DNA of 64,000 nucleotides from Porphyromonadaceae bacterium UBA7203. Lineage in GTDB: Bacteria; Bacteroidota; Bacteroidia; Bacteroidales; Muribaculaceae. The notes below the pieces were generated by a model, which saw only the letters and a list, made by a program, of their open reading frames with translations, was not told the DNA's origin and ran no database searches. The position numbers and the translations under genes are program-made. Below, piece after piece: positions 17,169 to 25,209 of the stretch (position 1 is its first letter; every line of letters begins with the position of its first letter). The DNA is taken from contig DKUN01000012.1 of assembly GCA_002490725.1 (NCBI GenBank), positions 163,965 to 227,964 of the forward strand, read 5' to 3'.

Positions 17169-18401
17169 TTACTTAGACGATGACCTGCGCCTGCGCCGAC
17201 GGCCTCCGCGCCGGTGGCGACGCGGCTCGCGGGGAGCAGGCTCCCCGGCCTTCTCTACGTCGGCAAAACCCGAGCGCCCCTCGCTGACGAGTCGTGCGCT
17301 CGCCGCTCTGAGACGTTCTGCCTGGGCCATGCGCCCCATAGCAATCATGTAGCCCAACAGGAAATCCATGCGCCGGCTGACCGACGCCAGATTCTGCATG
17401 GCGCGTACCTGACGCATATTATCGATTGTTTCATTATCCACCATGACATAGCGAACCAGATAGGCCACATCGCTTACCACCGGGCGGTCGAACTTAAGCG
17501 ACGTCATCACCGCGCGCGCCAGCTTGGCGGCATCGGCCGCCTTAGGCGCCAGCCCACTGAAAATCGCAGCAAGCCTATAGCGCGTAGGCGACTCGGGCGC
17601 GGCCGCCAGCAGTGTGCGCAGGCGCTCCATCGCCTCGCCCCACAGCCGCCGGTCAGACGTCATGGCGGCTATGCCGGGAATCATTGCCGCCAGCGCACCG
17701 GTCGACTTAAGCAGCTCCATGGCCCCGACGGGATCCGGGCCGTTGAGCATCTTGCACAGCTCGGAGTGCACGCGTTCGCGGCTCACGATTTCAATGCGGT
17801 GAATATGGCGCAGCAACGCCTCCCACACCGGCGCGTCAATGCGCCAGCCGAAGCGGTTGGCAAACCTCAGCCCGCGCAGAATCCTGACGGGGTCGTCATT
17901 GAAGGTCTCGTCGGGATCCATCGGCGTGCGCAGCAATCCGGCGCGCATGTCGGCGATGCCCCGGCGAGTAATGTCGACCGTTTGGCGGCGCGTAATGTCA
18001 TAATAGAGTGAATTGACCGTAAAGTCGCGGCGATAGCAGTCCTCCTCAATCGTGCCGAATGCCACCTCCGGACATCGCGACGTTTCGCGGGTGTACTGCT
18101 CGCGGCGCGTCTGAACCAGCTCTATCTCATCTTCAGGAAAACGCCTCAGGCGCAGTTTCGCCGTGCCGTATTTCAAAAAGAACACCGGACGGCCTGTGGT
18201 CAGGCGACGCTTCTGAAGCCAGCGGGCAAACTTGACGCCGCCGTTAGGAAGATCAACAGCCAGGTCCAGATCCTTGATTTCAAAGCCCATGATTTCGTCG
18301 CGACAACATCCGCCAACGGCAAAAACATGACCCTCCCACTGCGTATTCTCAATCAGATTACGCAGCCATTCGCATATTACATGATATAGCTTGGTTGTCA
18401 T
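17169..18401 (-). CDS. CCA-adding enzyme/poly(A) polymerase family nucleotidyltransferase
   Basis: A 410-residue class II nucleotidyltransferase. Motifs in order: VGGCCRDEIMG near residue 30, catalytic DLDLAV near 46, CYRRDFTVNSLYYD near 123, DDPVRILRGLRFANRFGW near 168 and RERVHSELCKML near 205. The C terminus has no recognisable HD domain and ends in an arginine-rich tail (RRHRRGGRRRRRRSSSK), as in some RNA-binding poly(A) polymerases. It could be the housekeeping CCA enzyme or a paralogue that acts on other RNA 3' ends; the sequence alone does not settle this. It has its own -7 box 10 bases upstream. Confidence 0.85.
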   Translation of the reverse strand: MTTKLYHVICEWLRNLIENTQWEGHVFAVGGCCRDEIMGFEIKDLDLAVDLPNGGVKFARWLQKRRLTTGRPVFFLKYGTAKLRLRRFPEDEIELVQTRREQYTRETSRCPEVAFGTIEEDCYRRDFTVNSLYYDITRRQTVDITRRGIADMRAGLLRTPMDPDETFNDDPVRILRGLRFANRFGWRIDAPVWEALLRHIHRIEIVSRERVHSELCKMLNGPDPVGAMELLKSTGALAAMIPGIAAMTSDRRLWGEAMERLRTLLAAAPESPTRYRLAAIFSGLAPKAADAAKLARAVMTSLKFDRPVVSDVAYLVRYVMVDNETIDNMRQVRAMQNLASVSRRMDFLLGYMIAMGRMAQAERLRAASARLVSEGRSGFADVEKAGEPAPREPRRHRRGGRRRRRRSSSK

Positions 18402-18411
18402 TTCAGGGATG

Positions 18412-18419
18412 CAAAGTTA
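18412..18419 (-). promoter_or_regulatory. -7 promoter element for the nucleotidyltransferase, TAACTTTG
   Basis: Exact match on the minus strand, 10 bases before the ATG, predicting a leader of only a few bases. A second TAACTTTG on the same strand at 18497-18504 may be an alternative start site. Confidence 0.55.
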
Positions 18420-18574
18420 CGAAAAAACAAAAAAATTATCCGCCATCCCGGCGAATAATCTTCCTTACCTTAAATCTAATACCATTAAAATCGATGCAAA
18501 GTTAGCTACTTTCGTGAATACTACAATATCATTAACATAATTTAACATCAAAAGCGATAAATAATCACCTCCTG

Positions 18575-18605
18575 TTGAATTCTTTAAATATAATTATTAA
18601 CTTTG
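18575..18605 (+). promoter_or_regulatory. Bacteroidetes promoter, TTG-N20-TAACTTTG
   Basis: TTG at 18575-18577 and TAACTTTG at 18598-18605 with a 20-base spacer. It predicts a leader of about 70 bases for the secreted protein that starts at 18682. The rest of the AT-rich 280-base gap (18402-18681) holds only promoter elements. Confidence 0.65.
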
Positions 18606-18681
18606 CGGCGGTATAACAATTACGTCCGCATTCAAGCGACATTTACAATATTTAGTATAACAATCACATAATTACTTTCAC

Positions 18682-20331
18682 ATGAAGAAACTTTTACTTT
18701 CACTGCTCGCAGTCACATTCTCCGCATATATTTCTGCGGAAAACCTGACCGCTTCATTTACGACCAACGGCAGCAGTTCCCTGCCAAAAACCGTCGACAA
18801 AATTACCATTACGCCCTCGCAAGGAACAGGAAGTGCTCCGGGTGGAACAAACGCTAACCAATATCGTTTATATACGAATAACACATTGACGATAAGCGCC
18901 GCTGCGGGTTATGCAATTTCAAAAGTCACAAGCACGGCATCGTCAACAGGCTATCAGCTGTCAAGCAGCACAGCGACCTGCCAGGAAGGAACAGTCGTTG
19001 ATAATGGCATAACTCTTTCCGTACCCTCTCAGACTGTTACCGTTGACTTCACAAAGGAGGTGCGTTTTAAAACAATAACCGTTACCTACGCAGAAGCCTC
19101 AACGACTGCAAAGACAGAAGTCGCATTATCATGGTCGACTGACGAGACCTCCATAAATCTTGGAGAACCATTCTCCGCCCCCGTTTTATCAGCAACAGTT
19201 GACGGTATAGACAACGAGGAGGCAAAGAATGCCGTAATCTACTCATCAAGCAACGAAGAACTCCTCAAAGTGGCAGCAGACGGCTCAATGGAATTCGTTC
19301 CGAACATTGCAGGCCAAGCCGTCATCACGGCGTCTATCCCCGCAGCAAACGCAGACTTCGCAGCTACTCCGGCCACCTTTACCCTTACCGTAGTTGACCC
19401 TGATAATATAGAAACATCGCTCTCGTCGGCAGAGTTTGATTACATTCAATCCGCATACAATGAGGCTTCGGTAACAGATGACCGTTTGTTTACATATCAG
19501 ACGGTCTATTCATGCAATAGCAATAGAATGTGCTACAATACCGGCAATAAAAACGGAGGCATCGCCAGCGGACTGGTTGTGACAGCGACTAATCCCGACT
19601 ATATAATCACATCTGTTGACATCGTAATGACTTCAGTTTCCTCTACTGCTTCTCAAGGCCTCATTGTTTATAGTCGTGAAACCGCATTTGACAAACTGAC
19701 AAAAGGCTTAGCTCCGGTTGTTCCCGAAGATGCGATTCAACTGAACTCGTCGGTTATTAAAGAATCAACCTCCATACAAATCAATGCCAACGCTTTCGCC
19801 ATACTGCCCAGCGCAGACGGCACAATTTATGTTGCGAAGTACATTGTGCACTATGCCAAGGTCGCTCCCAAAGAAATTGAGGCGCCGAGGGTGTTTATCG
19901 ACGAGGTCGAGGTGACCGACTTCGAAACGGCGGTCAACCTTGACGGCGACAAGAAAACTGTCAGGATTCAGGCTGCCGACGAGAGCCACCACATTTTCCA
20001 CAAGCATATTCCCTCATCAGCAGACGCCGCACTGTTTAACGAGACTGCCGGCGAAGACGGCTTCACTCACGTTGAGGGCAACTCGGCCGAGGTTACGGTC
20101 GACACCAATGGCGAGCTCCACATCTATGCCCAACACCCTGACAACGGCCTTAAGAGCCGGACCGTGGTGCTGACGTTCACCGGCGATTCGACCGGCATTG
20201 ACGAAATAGGCGTCGAGGGCGAGAAGGCCGGCGCATGGTTTGACCTGCAGGGCCGCCGCGTGACCGCGCCCGCCAAGGGAGGCGTCTACATTAGCCGGCA
20301 GGGCTCAAAAGTAGTGAAAATGGCCTTTTGA
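18682..20331 (+). CDS. Secreted multidomain surface protein
   Basis: A 549-residue protein with a signal peptide (MKKLLLSLLAVTFSAYISA). Residues 20-145 form a Ser/Thr-rich beta region, 150-240 resemble an Ig-like domain (SINLGEPFSAPVLSATVDG ... AVITASIPA), 245-395 another beta domain, 400-500 a charged domain, and the last 30 residues (WFDLQGRRVTAPAKGGVYIS ... VVKMAF) are the C-terminal module seen on many secreted Bacteroidetes proteins, similar to sorting domains. Base composition changes inside the gene: the part before about 19865 is clearly more AT-rich than the rest, suggesting a domain exchange. No enzyme motif is seen; adhesion or binding is a guess. Confidence 0.78.
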   Translation: MKKLLLSLLAVTFSAYISAENLTASFTTNGSSSLPKTVDKITITPSQGTGSAPGGTNANQYRLYTNNTLTISAAAGYAISKVTSTASSTGYQLSSSTATCQEGTVVDNGITLSVPSQTVTVDFTKEVRFKTITVTYAEASTTAKTEVALSWSTDETSINLGEPFSAPVLSATVDGIDNEEAKNAVIYSSSNEELLKVAADGSMEFVPNIAGQAVITASIPAANADFAATPATFTLTVVDPDNIETSLSSAEFDYIQSAYNEASVTDDRLFTYQTVYSCNSNRMCYNTGNKNGGIASGLVVTATNPDYIITSVDIVMTSVSSTASQGLIVYSRETAFDKLTKGLAPVVPEDAIQLNSSVIKESTSIQINANAFAILPSADGTIYVAKYIVHYAKVAPKEIEAPRVFIDEVEVTDFETAVNLDGDKKTVRIQAADESHHIFHKHIPSSADAALFNETAGEDGFTHVEGNSAEVTVDTNGELHIYAQHPDNGLKSRTVVLTFTGDSTGIDEIGVEGEKAGAWFDLQGRRVTAPAKGGVYISRQGSKVVKMAF

Positions 20332-20362
20332 GAACTGAATCTGACCTCCACATGACACTCAT

Positions 20363-20403
20363 AAAAAATAGCGAGGCGCCCCGGGGCGTTTCGCTATTTT
20401 TTT
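20363..20403 (+). terminator. Rho-independent terminator
   Basis: Stem AAAAATAGCGA with TCGCTATTTTT, extended inward through CGCC/GGCG, then a T run. It ends the surface protein transcript and the A run makes it also usable from the opposite strand for the convergent WYL gene. Confidence 0.85.
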
Positions 20404-20424
20404 ATGAATCTATATAATTGCGGG

Positions 20425-21330
20425 CTATTGGTCGTAGAGGGCCAGCGTTTCGCGCAGCCGGGCTGCGAGCATGGTGCGGAGTTCGGGGGGAGCCAGCACC
20501 GTGACGTCGGGACCCAGGCTCATCAGTTCGCGCAGAAAATCAGGCGTCAGCAGCAGGTTGTAGGTAAAAATCGAAAAGTCGTCGTGAATCATTTCCTGCT
20601 GCGAGGGGTGGAGCGGCAACGCGCGCAGATACTTGGCCTGGCGCGAGTCGGTGCGGAGAATTACGCGCCGTGGTTCAGAACTGTCGACCACAATGCCGAA
20701 GCTGTAGCGGAAGTATTCATTCGGGTCGAAGTCGGGCGGCATGGTGAAGTTGTCGCCCGTAAGCTCAGGCTCGGTTATGCGGTCAAGGGCATAGGTTTTG
20801 AGCTTACCTTCGCCCACGTTGCGCCCGGCCACATACCAGCGCTGGCGAAACAGCTTGAGCAGATACGGCTCGAGAACTATCCCCTTGGTAGGCCGCGAAC
20901 GCGAGAAGGGGTGGTAGGTAAAGCGTATGGCCCGCTCCGACTTGATAGCCTCGATAATGGGCGAGAGGTTATGGCGCGCCGAGGGCACCTGCTCCAGAAA
21001 TATTCGGTCGGAAATCGAGCGTGCGTCGCTGAGCATACCGCTCATGGCCGCAGAGTTGAGCAGCCAGTCGGTAACGGTTTCCGAGCCGCGCGAGGCGGAG
21101 TTGGGATCGTTTTCGATATAGTATTCGCCGGTCGAGGAGTCATAGACAATCTCGACGCCAAAGAGGTCGAGAACCGCCGCGCGATAGTTATAGAACGTGC
21201 GGCGCTGCATGTCGGTGCCTTTGCCGACCGACGAATCTTTCCAGCGTCGGTTGATTTCGCTGCGGGTCATTCGACCCGAACGGCGCATCGTGTCGACAAG
21301 CCATGTATATCTGGCAAGGAGTGATGACAA
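20425..21330 (-). CDS. WYL domain-containing transcriptional regulator
   Basis: A 301-residue protein with an N-terminal winged helix (residues 1-65, MTRSEINRRW ... RRTFYNYRAAVLDLFGVEI), a central WYL Sm-like fold (residues 125-200, IRFTYHPFSRSRPTKGIVLEPYLLKLFRQRWYVAG) and a C-terminal WCX-like extension. WYL proteins bind nucleotides, nucleic-acid ends or other ligands and control stress, mobile-element and phage-defence genes; no target is evident here. The start appears to be TTG. The gene stands alone, convergent with the surface protein gene and 86 bases downstream of murA. Confidence 0.88.
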   Translation of the reverse strand: MSSLLARYTWLVDTMRRSGRMTRSEINRRWKDSSVGKGTDMQRRTFYNYRAAVLDLFGVEIVYDSSTGEYYIENDPNSASRGSETVTDWLLNSAAMSGMLSDARSISDRIFLEQVPSARHNLSPIIEAIKSERAIRFTYHPFSRSRPTKGIVLEPYLLKLFRQRWYVAGRNVGEGKLKTYALDRITEPELTGDNFTMPPDFDPNEYFRYSFGIVVDSSEPRRVILRTDSRQAKYLRALPLHPSQQEMIHDDFSIFTYNLLLTPDFLRELMSLGPDVTVLAPPELRTMLAARLRETLALYDQ

Positions 21331-21416
21331 TGTGTTGAGTCAGTGTTAAGGGGTTGAGAAATAATTAGTGTGAGTAGAGGTTCACTTTTCGGACGACAGC
21401 CTCTGCGCCACCACGC

Positions 21417-22739
21417 TCAGTCCTGGCGCAGAATCTTGGCGCCGAGGGCGCTGAGGCGGCCCTCGATGTCTTCATATCCGCGGTCAATCTGCTGGATATT
21501 GTCGATTACGCTCGTGCCCTTGGCCGAGAGTGCGGCAATGAGCAGGGCTATGCCTGCACGGATGTCGGGCGAGGTCATGTTGTTGGGGCGCAGACTGAAC
21601 TGATGGTCATGGCCAATGACAACGGCGCGGTGCGGGTCGCAGAGAATTATCTGCGCGCCCATGTCAATGAGGTTGTCGACGAAAAACAGACGGCTCTCAA
21701 ACATTTTCTGATGAACGAGCACCGAGCCCTTGCACTGGGTTGCGACGACGAGCATCACGCTGAGCAAATCGGGCGTCAGGCCGGGCCAGGGAGCGTCGGC
21801 TATGGTCATGATGGAGCCGTCGAGAGCGGTCTCGATGACGTAGCTTTCCTGGGCCGGCACGTAGATGTCGTCGCCTCGCTGCTCAACCTTGACGCCCAGA
21901 CGCCTGAAACTTTCGGGAATGATGCCGAGATCGGGATAGCTGACATCCTTGATGGTCAGCGAGCTGCGCGTCATGGCCGCCATGGCGATGAAGCTGCCCA
22001 CCTCAATCATGTCGGGGAGAATGCGGTGAGAGGCGGTGCGGTCGGAACACTCGCAGCCGATGCCGTGAACGGTCAGCAGATTGCTGGATATGCCTTCAAC
22101 CTTGATGCCCAGGCGTGTAAGCAACCTGCAGAGCTGCTGCACGTAGGGTTCGCAGGCGGCGTTGTAGATTCGGGTGGTGCCGGTTGCGAGGGCCGCGGCC
22201 ATGACAATATTGGCCGTGCCGGTAACGGAGGCCTCGTCGAGCACCATGTCGGCAGCGCGGAGTCCGCCCTCGGGCGCAGTGAGCAGAAACGCCTCGAGTT
22301 TGGAGCAATATTCCATCCGGGCGCCGAGATTGAGCATGCCCTGAATGTGGGTGTCGACCTTGCGGCGGCCAATTTTGTCGCCTCCCGGCTTGGGGAAGTA
22401 GGCGCGGCCCATTCGGGCAAGCAGGGGGCCGACGAGCAGCACTGAGCCGCGCAGCCCCGCACAGCGGTGCACGAAGTCGCGGCTCATTATGTAAGCTTCA
22501 TCGAGTTCGGCGGCACAAAAAGTGTAGCTTCCGGCGCCGCGCCTCGTAACCCTCACTCCAATGAGCGACATGAGGTCAATGAGGTTGCGCACGTCGAGAA
22601 TTTCGGGGATATTGTCAATGTCGACCTCACGGTCGGTAAGCAGGGTCGCGGCAATGACCTGCAAGGCCTCGTTTTTCGCGCCCTTGGGGGTAATGGTGCC
22701 CCGGAGGGTATGGCCGCCCTCGATAATGAATTTGCTCAT
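21417..22739 (-). CDS. murA: UDP-N-acetylglucosamine 1-carboxyvinyltransferase
   Basis: A 440-residue EPSP-synthase-fold enzyme catalysing the first committed step of peptidoglycan synthesis (enolpyruvyl transfer to UDP-GlcNAc). KGAKNEALQ near residue 19 holds the substrate lysine. The active-site loop reads PKPGGDKIGRRKVDTH, with aspartate 121 (codon 22377-22379) where most MurA enzymes carry the cysteine that fosfomycin alkylates. Asp-type MurA enzymes from other bacteria are active and fosfomycin-insensitive. The start overlaps the murB stop by 4 bases, and the operon is tsaE-murB-murA. Confidence 0.96.
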   Translation of the reverse strand: MSKFIIEGGHTLRGTITPKGAKNEALQVIAATLLTDREVDIDNIPEILDVRNLIDLMSLIGVRVTRRGAGSYTFCAAELDEAYIMSRDFVHRCAGLRGSVLLVGPLLARMGRAYFPKPGGDKIGRRKVDTHIQGMLNLGARMEYCSKLEAFLLTAPEGGLRAADMVLDEASVTGTANIVMAAALATGTTRIYNAACEPYVQQLCRLLTRLGIKVEGISSNLLTVHGIGCECSDRTASHRILPDMIEVGSFIAMAAMTRSSLTIKDVSYPDLGIIPESFRRLGVKVEQRGDDIYVPAQESYVIETALDGSIMTIADAPWPGLTPDLLSVMLVVATQCKGSVLVHQKMFESRLFFVDNLIDMGAQIILCDPHRAVVIGHDHQFSLRPNNMTSPDIRAGIALLIAALSAKGTSVIDNIQQIDRGYEDIEGRLSALGAKILRQD

Positions 22740-23725
22740 AGATGTTCCACTTCGGGAGTTAGGATTATGTTGAAACGCCGGCTCACGGCGCTGATGATTT
22801 CGTGTTCAAGGCCCAGAATGTCGGCAGCCGTGGCGTTACCCTCGGCGTTGACTATGACCAGCGGCTGTGATGGCCAGGTCATGGCTCCGCCGACGCGCGC
22901 CCCCTTCATGCCGGCATGGTCGATGAGCCACGCCGCCGAGAGCTTAACCCGGCCGTCGCCGAGGTCATAGCGGGGCATGTCGGGTTCGACGCCGGCAATG
23001 GTGTCGGCGCTAACCTCAGGATTGCGGAAAAATGAGCCGGCCGAGCCTACGCGGCGCGGGTCGGGAAGCTTGGAGTCGCGCACGGCAATGACAGCCTCGC
23101 GCACGGCCGCCGGCACCGGCTCGCGGCCGTCAAGCATGGCGCGCAAGTTGCCATAGTCGAGATTGGCAGGCGCCGAGGCGGGAAGCAGCCCGAGGGTGGC
23201 GCGCACAATGGCATAGTGGCCGTCTTCGTCCTTGAGGCGCGACCGCCGGTAGGAATAATTCATCCACTCGCGGTCAACAGTGAACATGCGGCCCGACTGC
23301 AAATCGACCAGTTCGGCCTCGACGAGCAGCGAGCCGGTTTCAGCTCCGTAGGCGCCTGCGTTCTGCACCAGGGCACCGCCCAGAGTGCCGGGAATGCCGC
23401 TGAGGTTCTCCATGCCACGCAGGCCCGAGGCGGCCACGAGCGCACACAGGTCGTCGAGCACCATGTTGGCGTCGACGGTCCAGAGCAGGCCCGAGCGCTC
23501 GACAGCAGGCTCGCCGCAGCGCATCAGCAGGGTGCCTTCAAACCTGCGGGTAAAGAGCAGATTGCTCCCGCCGCCGATGAGCTTCAGCGGGCGCGGCAGC
23601 GAGGGGTCGGCAATCAGCGCCGCCAGGTCGCCGGCCGTTTCCCAGCCGGCAAGCGCCGCCGCGCTCACCTCGATGGCAAACGTGGTCAGGTCGCGCCGGC
23701 ATATGTTACGTTCAATTCGGGTCAC
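22736..23725 (-). CDS. murB: UDP-N-acetylenolpyruvoylglucosamine reductase
   Basis: A 329-residue FAD enzyme that reduces the MurA product to UDP-MurNAc, so the two adjacent genes encode consecutive steps. FAD-binding motifs LIGGGSNLL and SGIPGTLGGALVQNAGAYG lie at about residues 51 and 108; the catalytic YRRSR tyrosine region and the proton-donor region GSAGSFFRNP are present, and AAWLIDHAGMKGARVGG lies near the C terminus, placing it in type I MurB. The start is GTG, 7 bases after the tsaE stop. Confidence 0.96.
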   Translation of the reverse strand: MTRIERNICRRDLTTFAIEVSAAALAGWETAGDLAALIADPSLPRPLKLIGGGSNLLFTRRFEGTLLMRCGEPAVERSGLLWTVDANMVLDDLCALVAASGLRGMENLSGIPGTLGGALVQNAGAYGAETGSLLVEAELVDLQSGRMFTVDREWMNYSYRRSRLKDEDGHYAIVRATLGLLPASAPANLDYGNLRAMLDGREPVPAAVREAVIAVRDSKLPDPRRVGSAGSFFRNPEVSADTIAGVEPDMPRYDLGDGRVKLSAAWLIDHAGMKGARVGGAMTWPSQPLVIVNAEGNATAADILGLEHEIISAVSRRFNIILTPEVEHL

Positions 23726-23732
23726 GTCGCAG

Positions 23733-24155
23733 TTATTGCCAGCTGAGGGTGCGCGAGCCGTCGGGCTCTACGGTGATGGTCAGGTCGATGGTGTCGTCGG
23801 GCAGCATCGGGTCTACGATGTCGGGCCACTCAATCAGGCAAACCGCACCGCAGTCAAGATAGTCTTCGATTCCCATGTCGACCGCCTCGTCGAGGCTTTC
23901 AAGCCTGTAGAGGTCAAAGTGATAGATCAGCTCGGCGGTAGTATCCGAGCGATACTCGTTGACAAGAGCGAACGTCGGCGAGGCCGTGGGGTCGGTCTCC
24001 ACTCCGAGTTCCTTGCACATGGCGTTGATAAACGTAGTTTTACCGGCGCCCATCTCGCCGTGAAGAGCCACGACGGTGCGGTCGCCCATATCGGCGATAA
24101 ATTCGCGTGCCGCGGCAGCAAGCGCGGCGGTGTCTGCAATCTTGATAGTTTTCAT
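23733..24155 (-). CDS. tsaE: tRNA threonylcarbamoyladenosine biosynthesis ATPase
   Basis: A 140-residue P-loop protein: Walker A GEMGAGKTT near residue 32, followed by SPTFALVNEY, YHFDLYRL and LIEWPD, the conserved TsaE series. It powers t6A37 synthesis together with TsaB, TsaC and TsaD. The ATG at 24155 is chosen because an upstream in-frame extension would cross the promoter. It is the first gene of the tsaE-murB-murA operon. Confidence 0.95.
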   Translation of the reverse strand: MKTIKIADTAALAAAAREFIADMGDRTVVALHGEMGAGKTTFINAMCKELGVETDPTASPTFALVNEYRSDTTAELIYHFDLYRLESLDEAVDMGIEDYLDCGAVCLIEWPDIVDPMLPDDTIDLTITVEPDGSRTLSWQ

Positions 24156-24163
24156 TACGAGCG

Positions 24164-24171
24164 CAAATTTA
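24164..24171 (-). promoter_or_regulatory. -7 promoter element of tsaE-murB-murA, TAAATTTG
   Basis: Exact TAnnTTTG match on the minus strand, 8 bases before the tsaE ATG, so the leader is about 1-4 bases. Confidence 0.6.
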
Positions 24172-24177
24172 CAAATT

Positions 24178-24195
24178 ATTCCGAACTTTCGGAAT
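24178..24195. promoter_or_regulatory. Perfect 8-bp palindrome between divergent genes
   Basis: ATTCCGAA-CT-TTCGGAAT lies 6 bases upstream of the tsaE -7 box, inside the spacer/-33 region, and 24 bases before the divergent DUF2156 gene. Its place suits an operator, but no other copy was noticed in the window. Confidence 0.4.
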
Positions 24196-24219
24196 AGCGC
24201 GGCGGTTTTACTTTCAGCT

Positions 24220-25146
24220 ATGAAAACCGCCACACAAACATTGAACCGACTGAGGTTCCGCACTCCCTTGAGCAGCGACTACGCGACCATTGCCCGCTAC
24301 ATGGGGCTGATTGACAGCCGCACGTGCGACTATACTTTCGGGGGCATAGTTCTCTGGGCCCCGCATTTCGGCTATCGCATTGCCGAAACCGACAATACTC
24401 TCTACATCAGCGGAGGGCGCGAAGACGACCTGACGGTGCGCGCCTATGCGCTGCCCGTAGGCGACGCCGACCTGACCAGATCGGTCAGGTTGCTTAAACA
24501 GCAAACACCCGGGGCTGATGTGTGGTTCTCGGCCGTGCCAGAGGACCGCCTTCACCTTTTTGCCGCCATTCCGGGCGCCGACGTCAGCGAGCTCGGACCC
24601 GAGTGGAGCGACTATCTCTACGACATTCGAGCCATGGCCTCGCTGAGCGGCGGCGCCATGAAGAAGAAGCGCAACCACGTGAACCGCTTTCTGGCCGATA
24701 ATCCCGACGCGCAACTGACCGCCCTCGACGGCCGCAACGCCGCGGAGTGCATGGAGCTGCTCCACGCCTCAGGCCACGACTCGACGCCTACCGGCATATC
24801 GGAGTTTGCCGCCGTAGAGACGCTGCTGGGCCGATGGAGCGACTTCGCGCCGTGGCTCTGCGGGAGTGTGCTCACCGCCGGCGGCCGCGTCAGAGGGTTC
24901 ACCGTCGGCGAGGTCAAGGACGACACTCTCCACGTCCACATTGAAAAGTGCGACCACTCGGTAGCGGGCGCCAACGAGGCGCTGGCGTCGATGTTTGCAT
25001 CGGAGATGCTCGGCCGCAATCACCACCTGCTCTACGTCAACCGCCAGGACGACGCCGGCGACCCGGGCCTGCGCGCCTCGAAAGAGTCGTGGCATCCGCT
25101 CCGCCTGCTCCCTAAGTTCAACGTCATGGTAGGCCGCCGTGCCTGA
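24220..25146 (+). CDS. DUF2156/phosphatidylglycerol lysyltransferase-like protein
   Basis: A 308-residue protein of the GNAT-like DUF2156 family. It aligns with the C-terminal domain of lysyl-phosphatidylglycerol synthases: an early FGGIVLWAPHFGYRIAE strand region, the KKKRNHVNRF motif near residue 146, and a C-terminal YVNRQDDAGDPGLRASKESWHP typical of this family. There is no membrane domain, so it is probably a cytosolic aminoacyl- or acyltransferase with unknown acceptor. The ATG at 24220 follows the divergent tsaE promoter region; a longer start would overlap tsaE. Confidence 0.8.
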   Translation: MKTATQTLNRLRFRTPLSSDYATIARYMGLIDSRTCDYTFGGIVLWAPHFGYRIAETDNTLYISGGREDDLTVRAYALPVGDADLTRSVRLLKQQTPGADVWFSAVPEDRLHLFAAIPGADVSELGPEWSDYLYDIRAMASLSGGAMKKKRNHVNRFLADNPDAQLTALDGRNAAECMELLHASGHDSTPTGISEFAAVETLLGRWSDFAPWLCGSVLTAGGRVRGFTVGEVKDDTLHVHIEKCDHSVAGANEALASMFASEMLGRNHHLLYVNRQDDAGDPGLRASKESWHPLRLLPKFNVMVGRRA

Positions 25147-25152
25147 AACAAA

Positions 25153-25183
25153 CCGACGGCCGCGGAGTTACCGCGGCCGTCGG
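25153..25183. terminator. Bidirectional hairpin between convergent genes
   Basis: A perfect 13-bp stem, CCGACGGCCGCGG with CCGCGGCCGTCGG, around a 5-base loop, placed between two convergent genes. It lacks a T run, so termination is likely but not certain. Confidence 0.6.
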
Positions 25184-25209
25184 CGAGTATAGACTGAGGT
25201 CAGCAGTTA

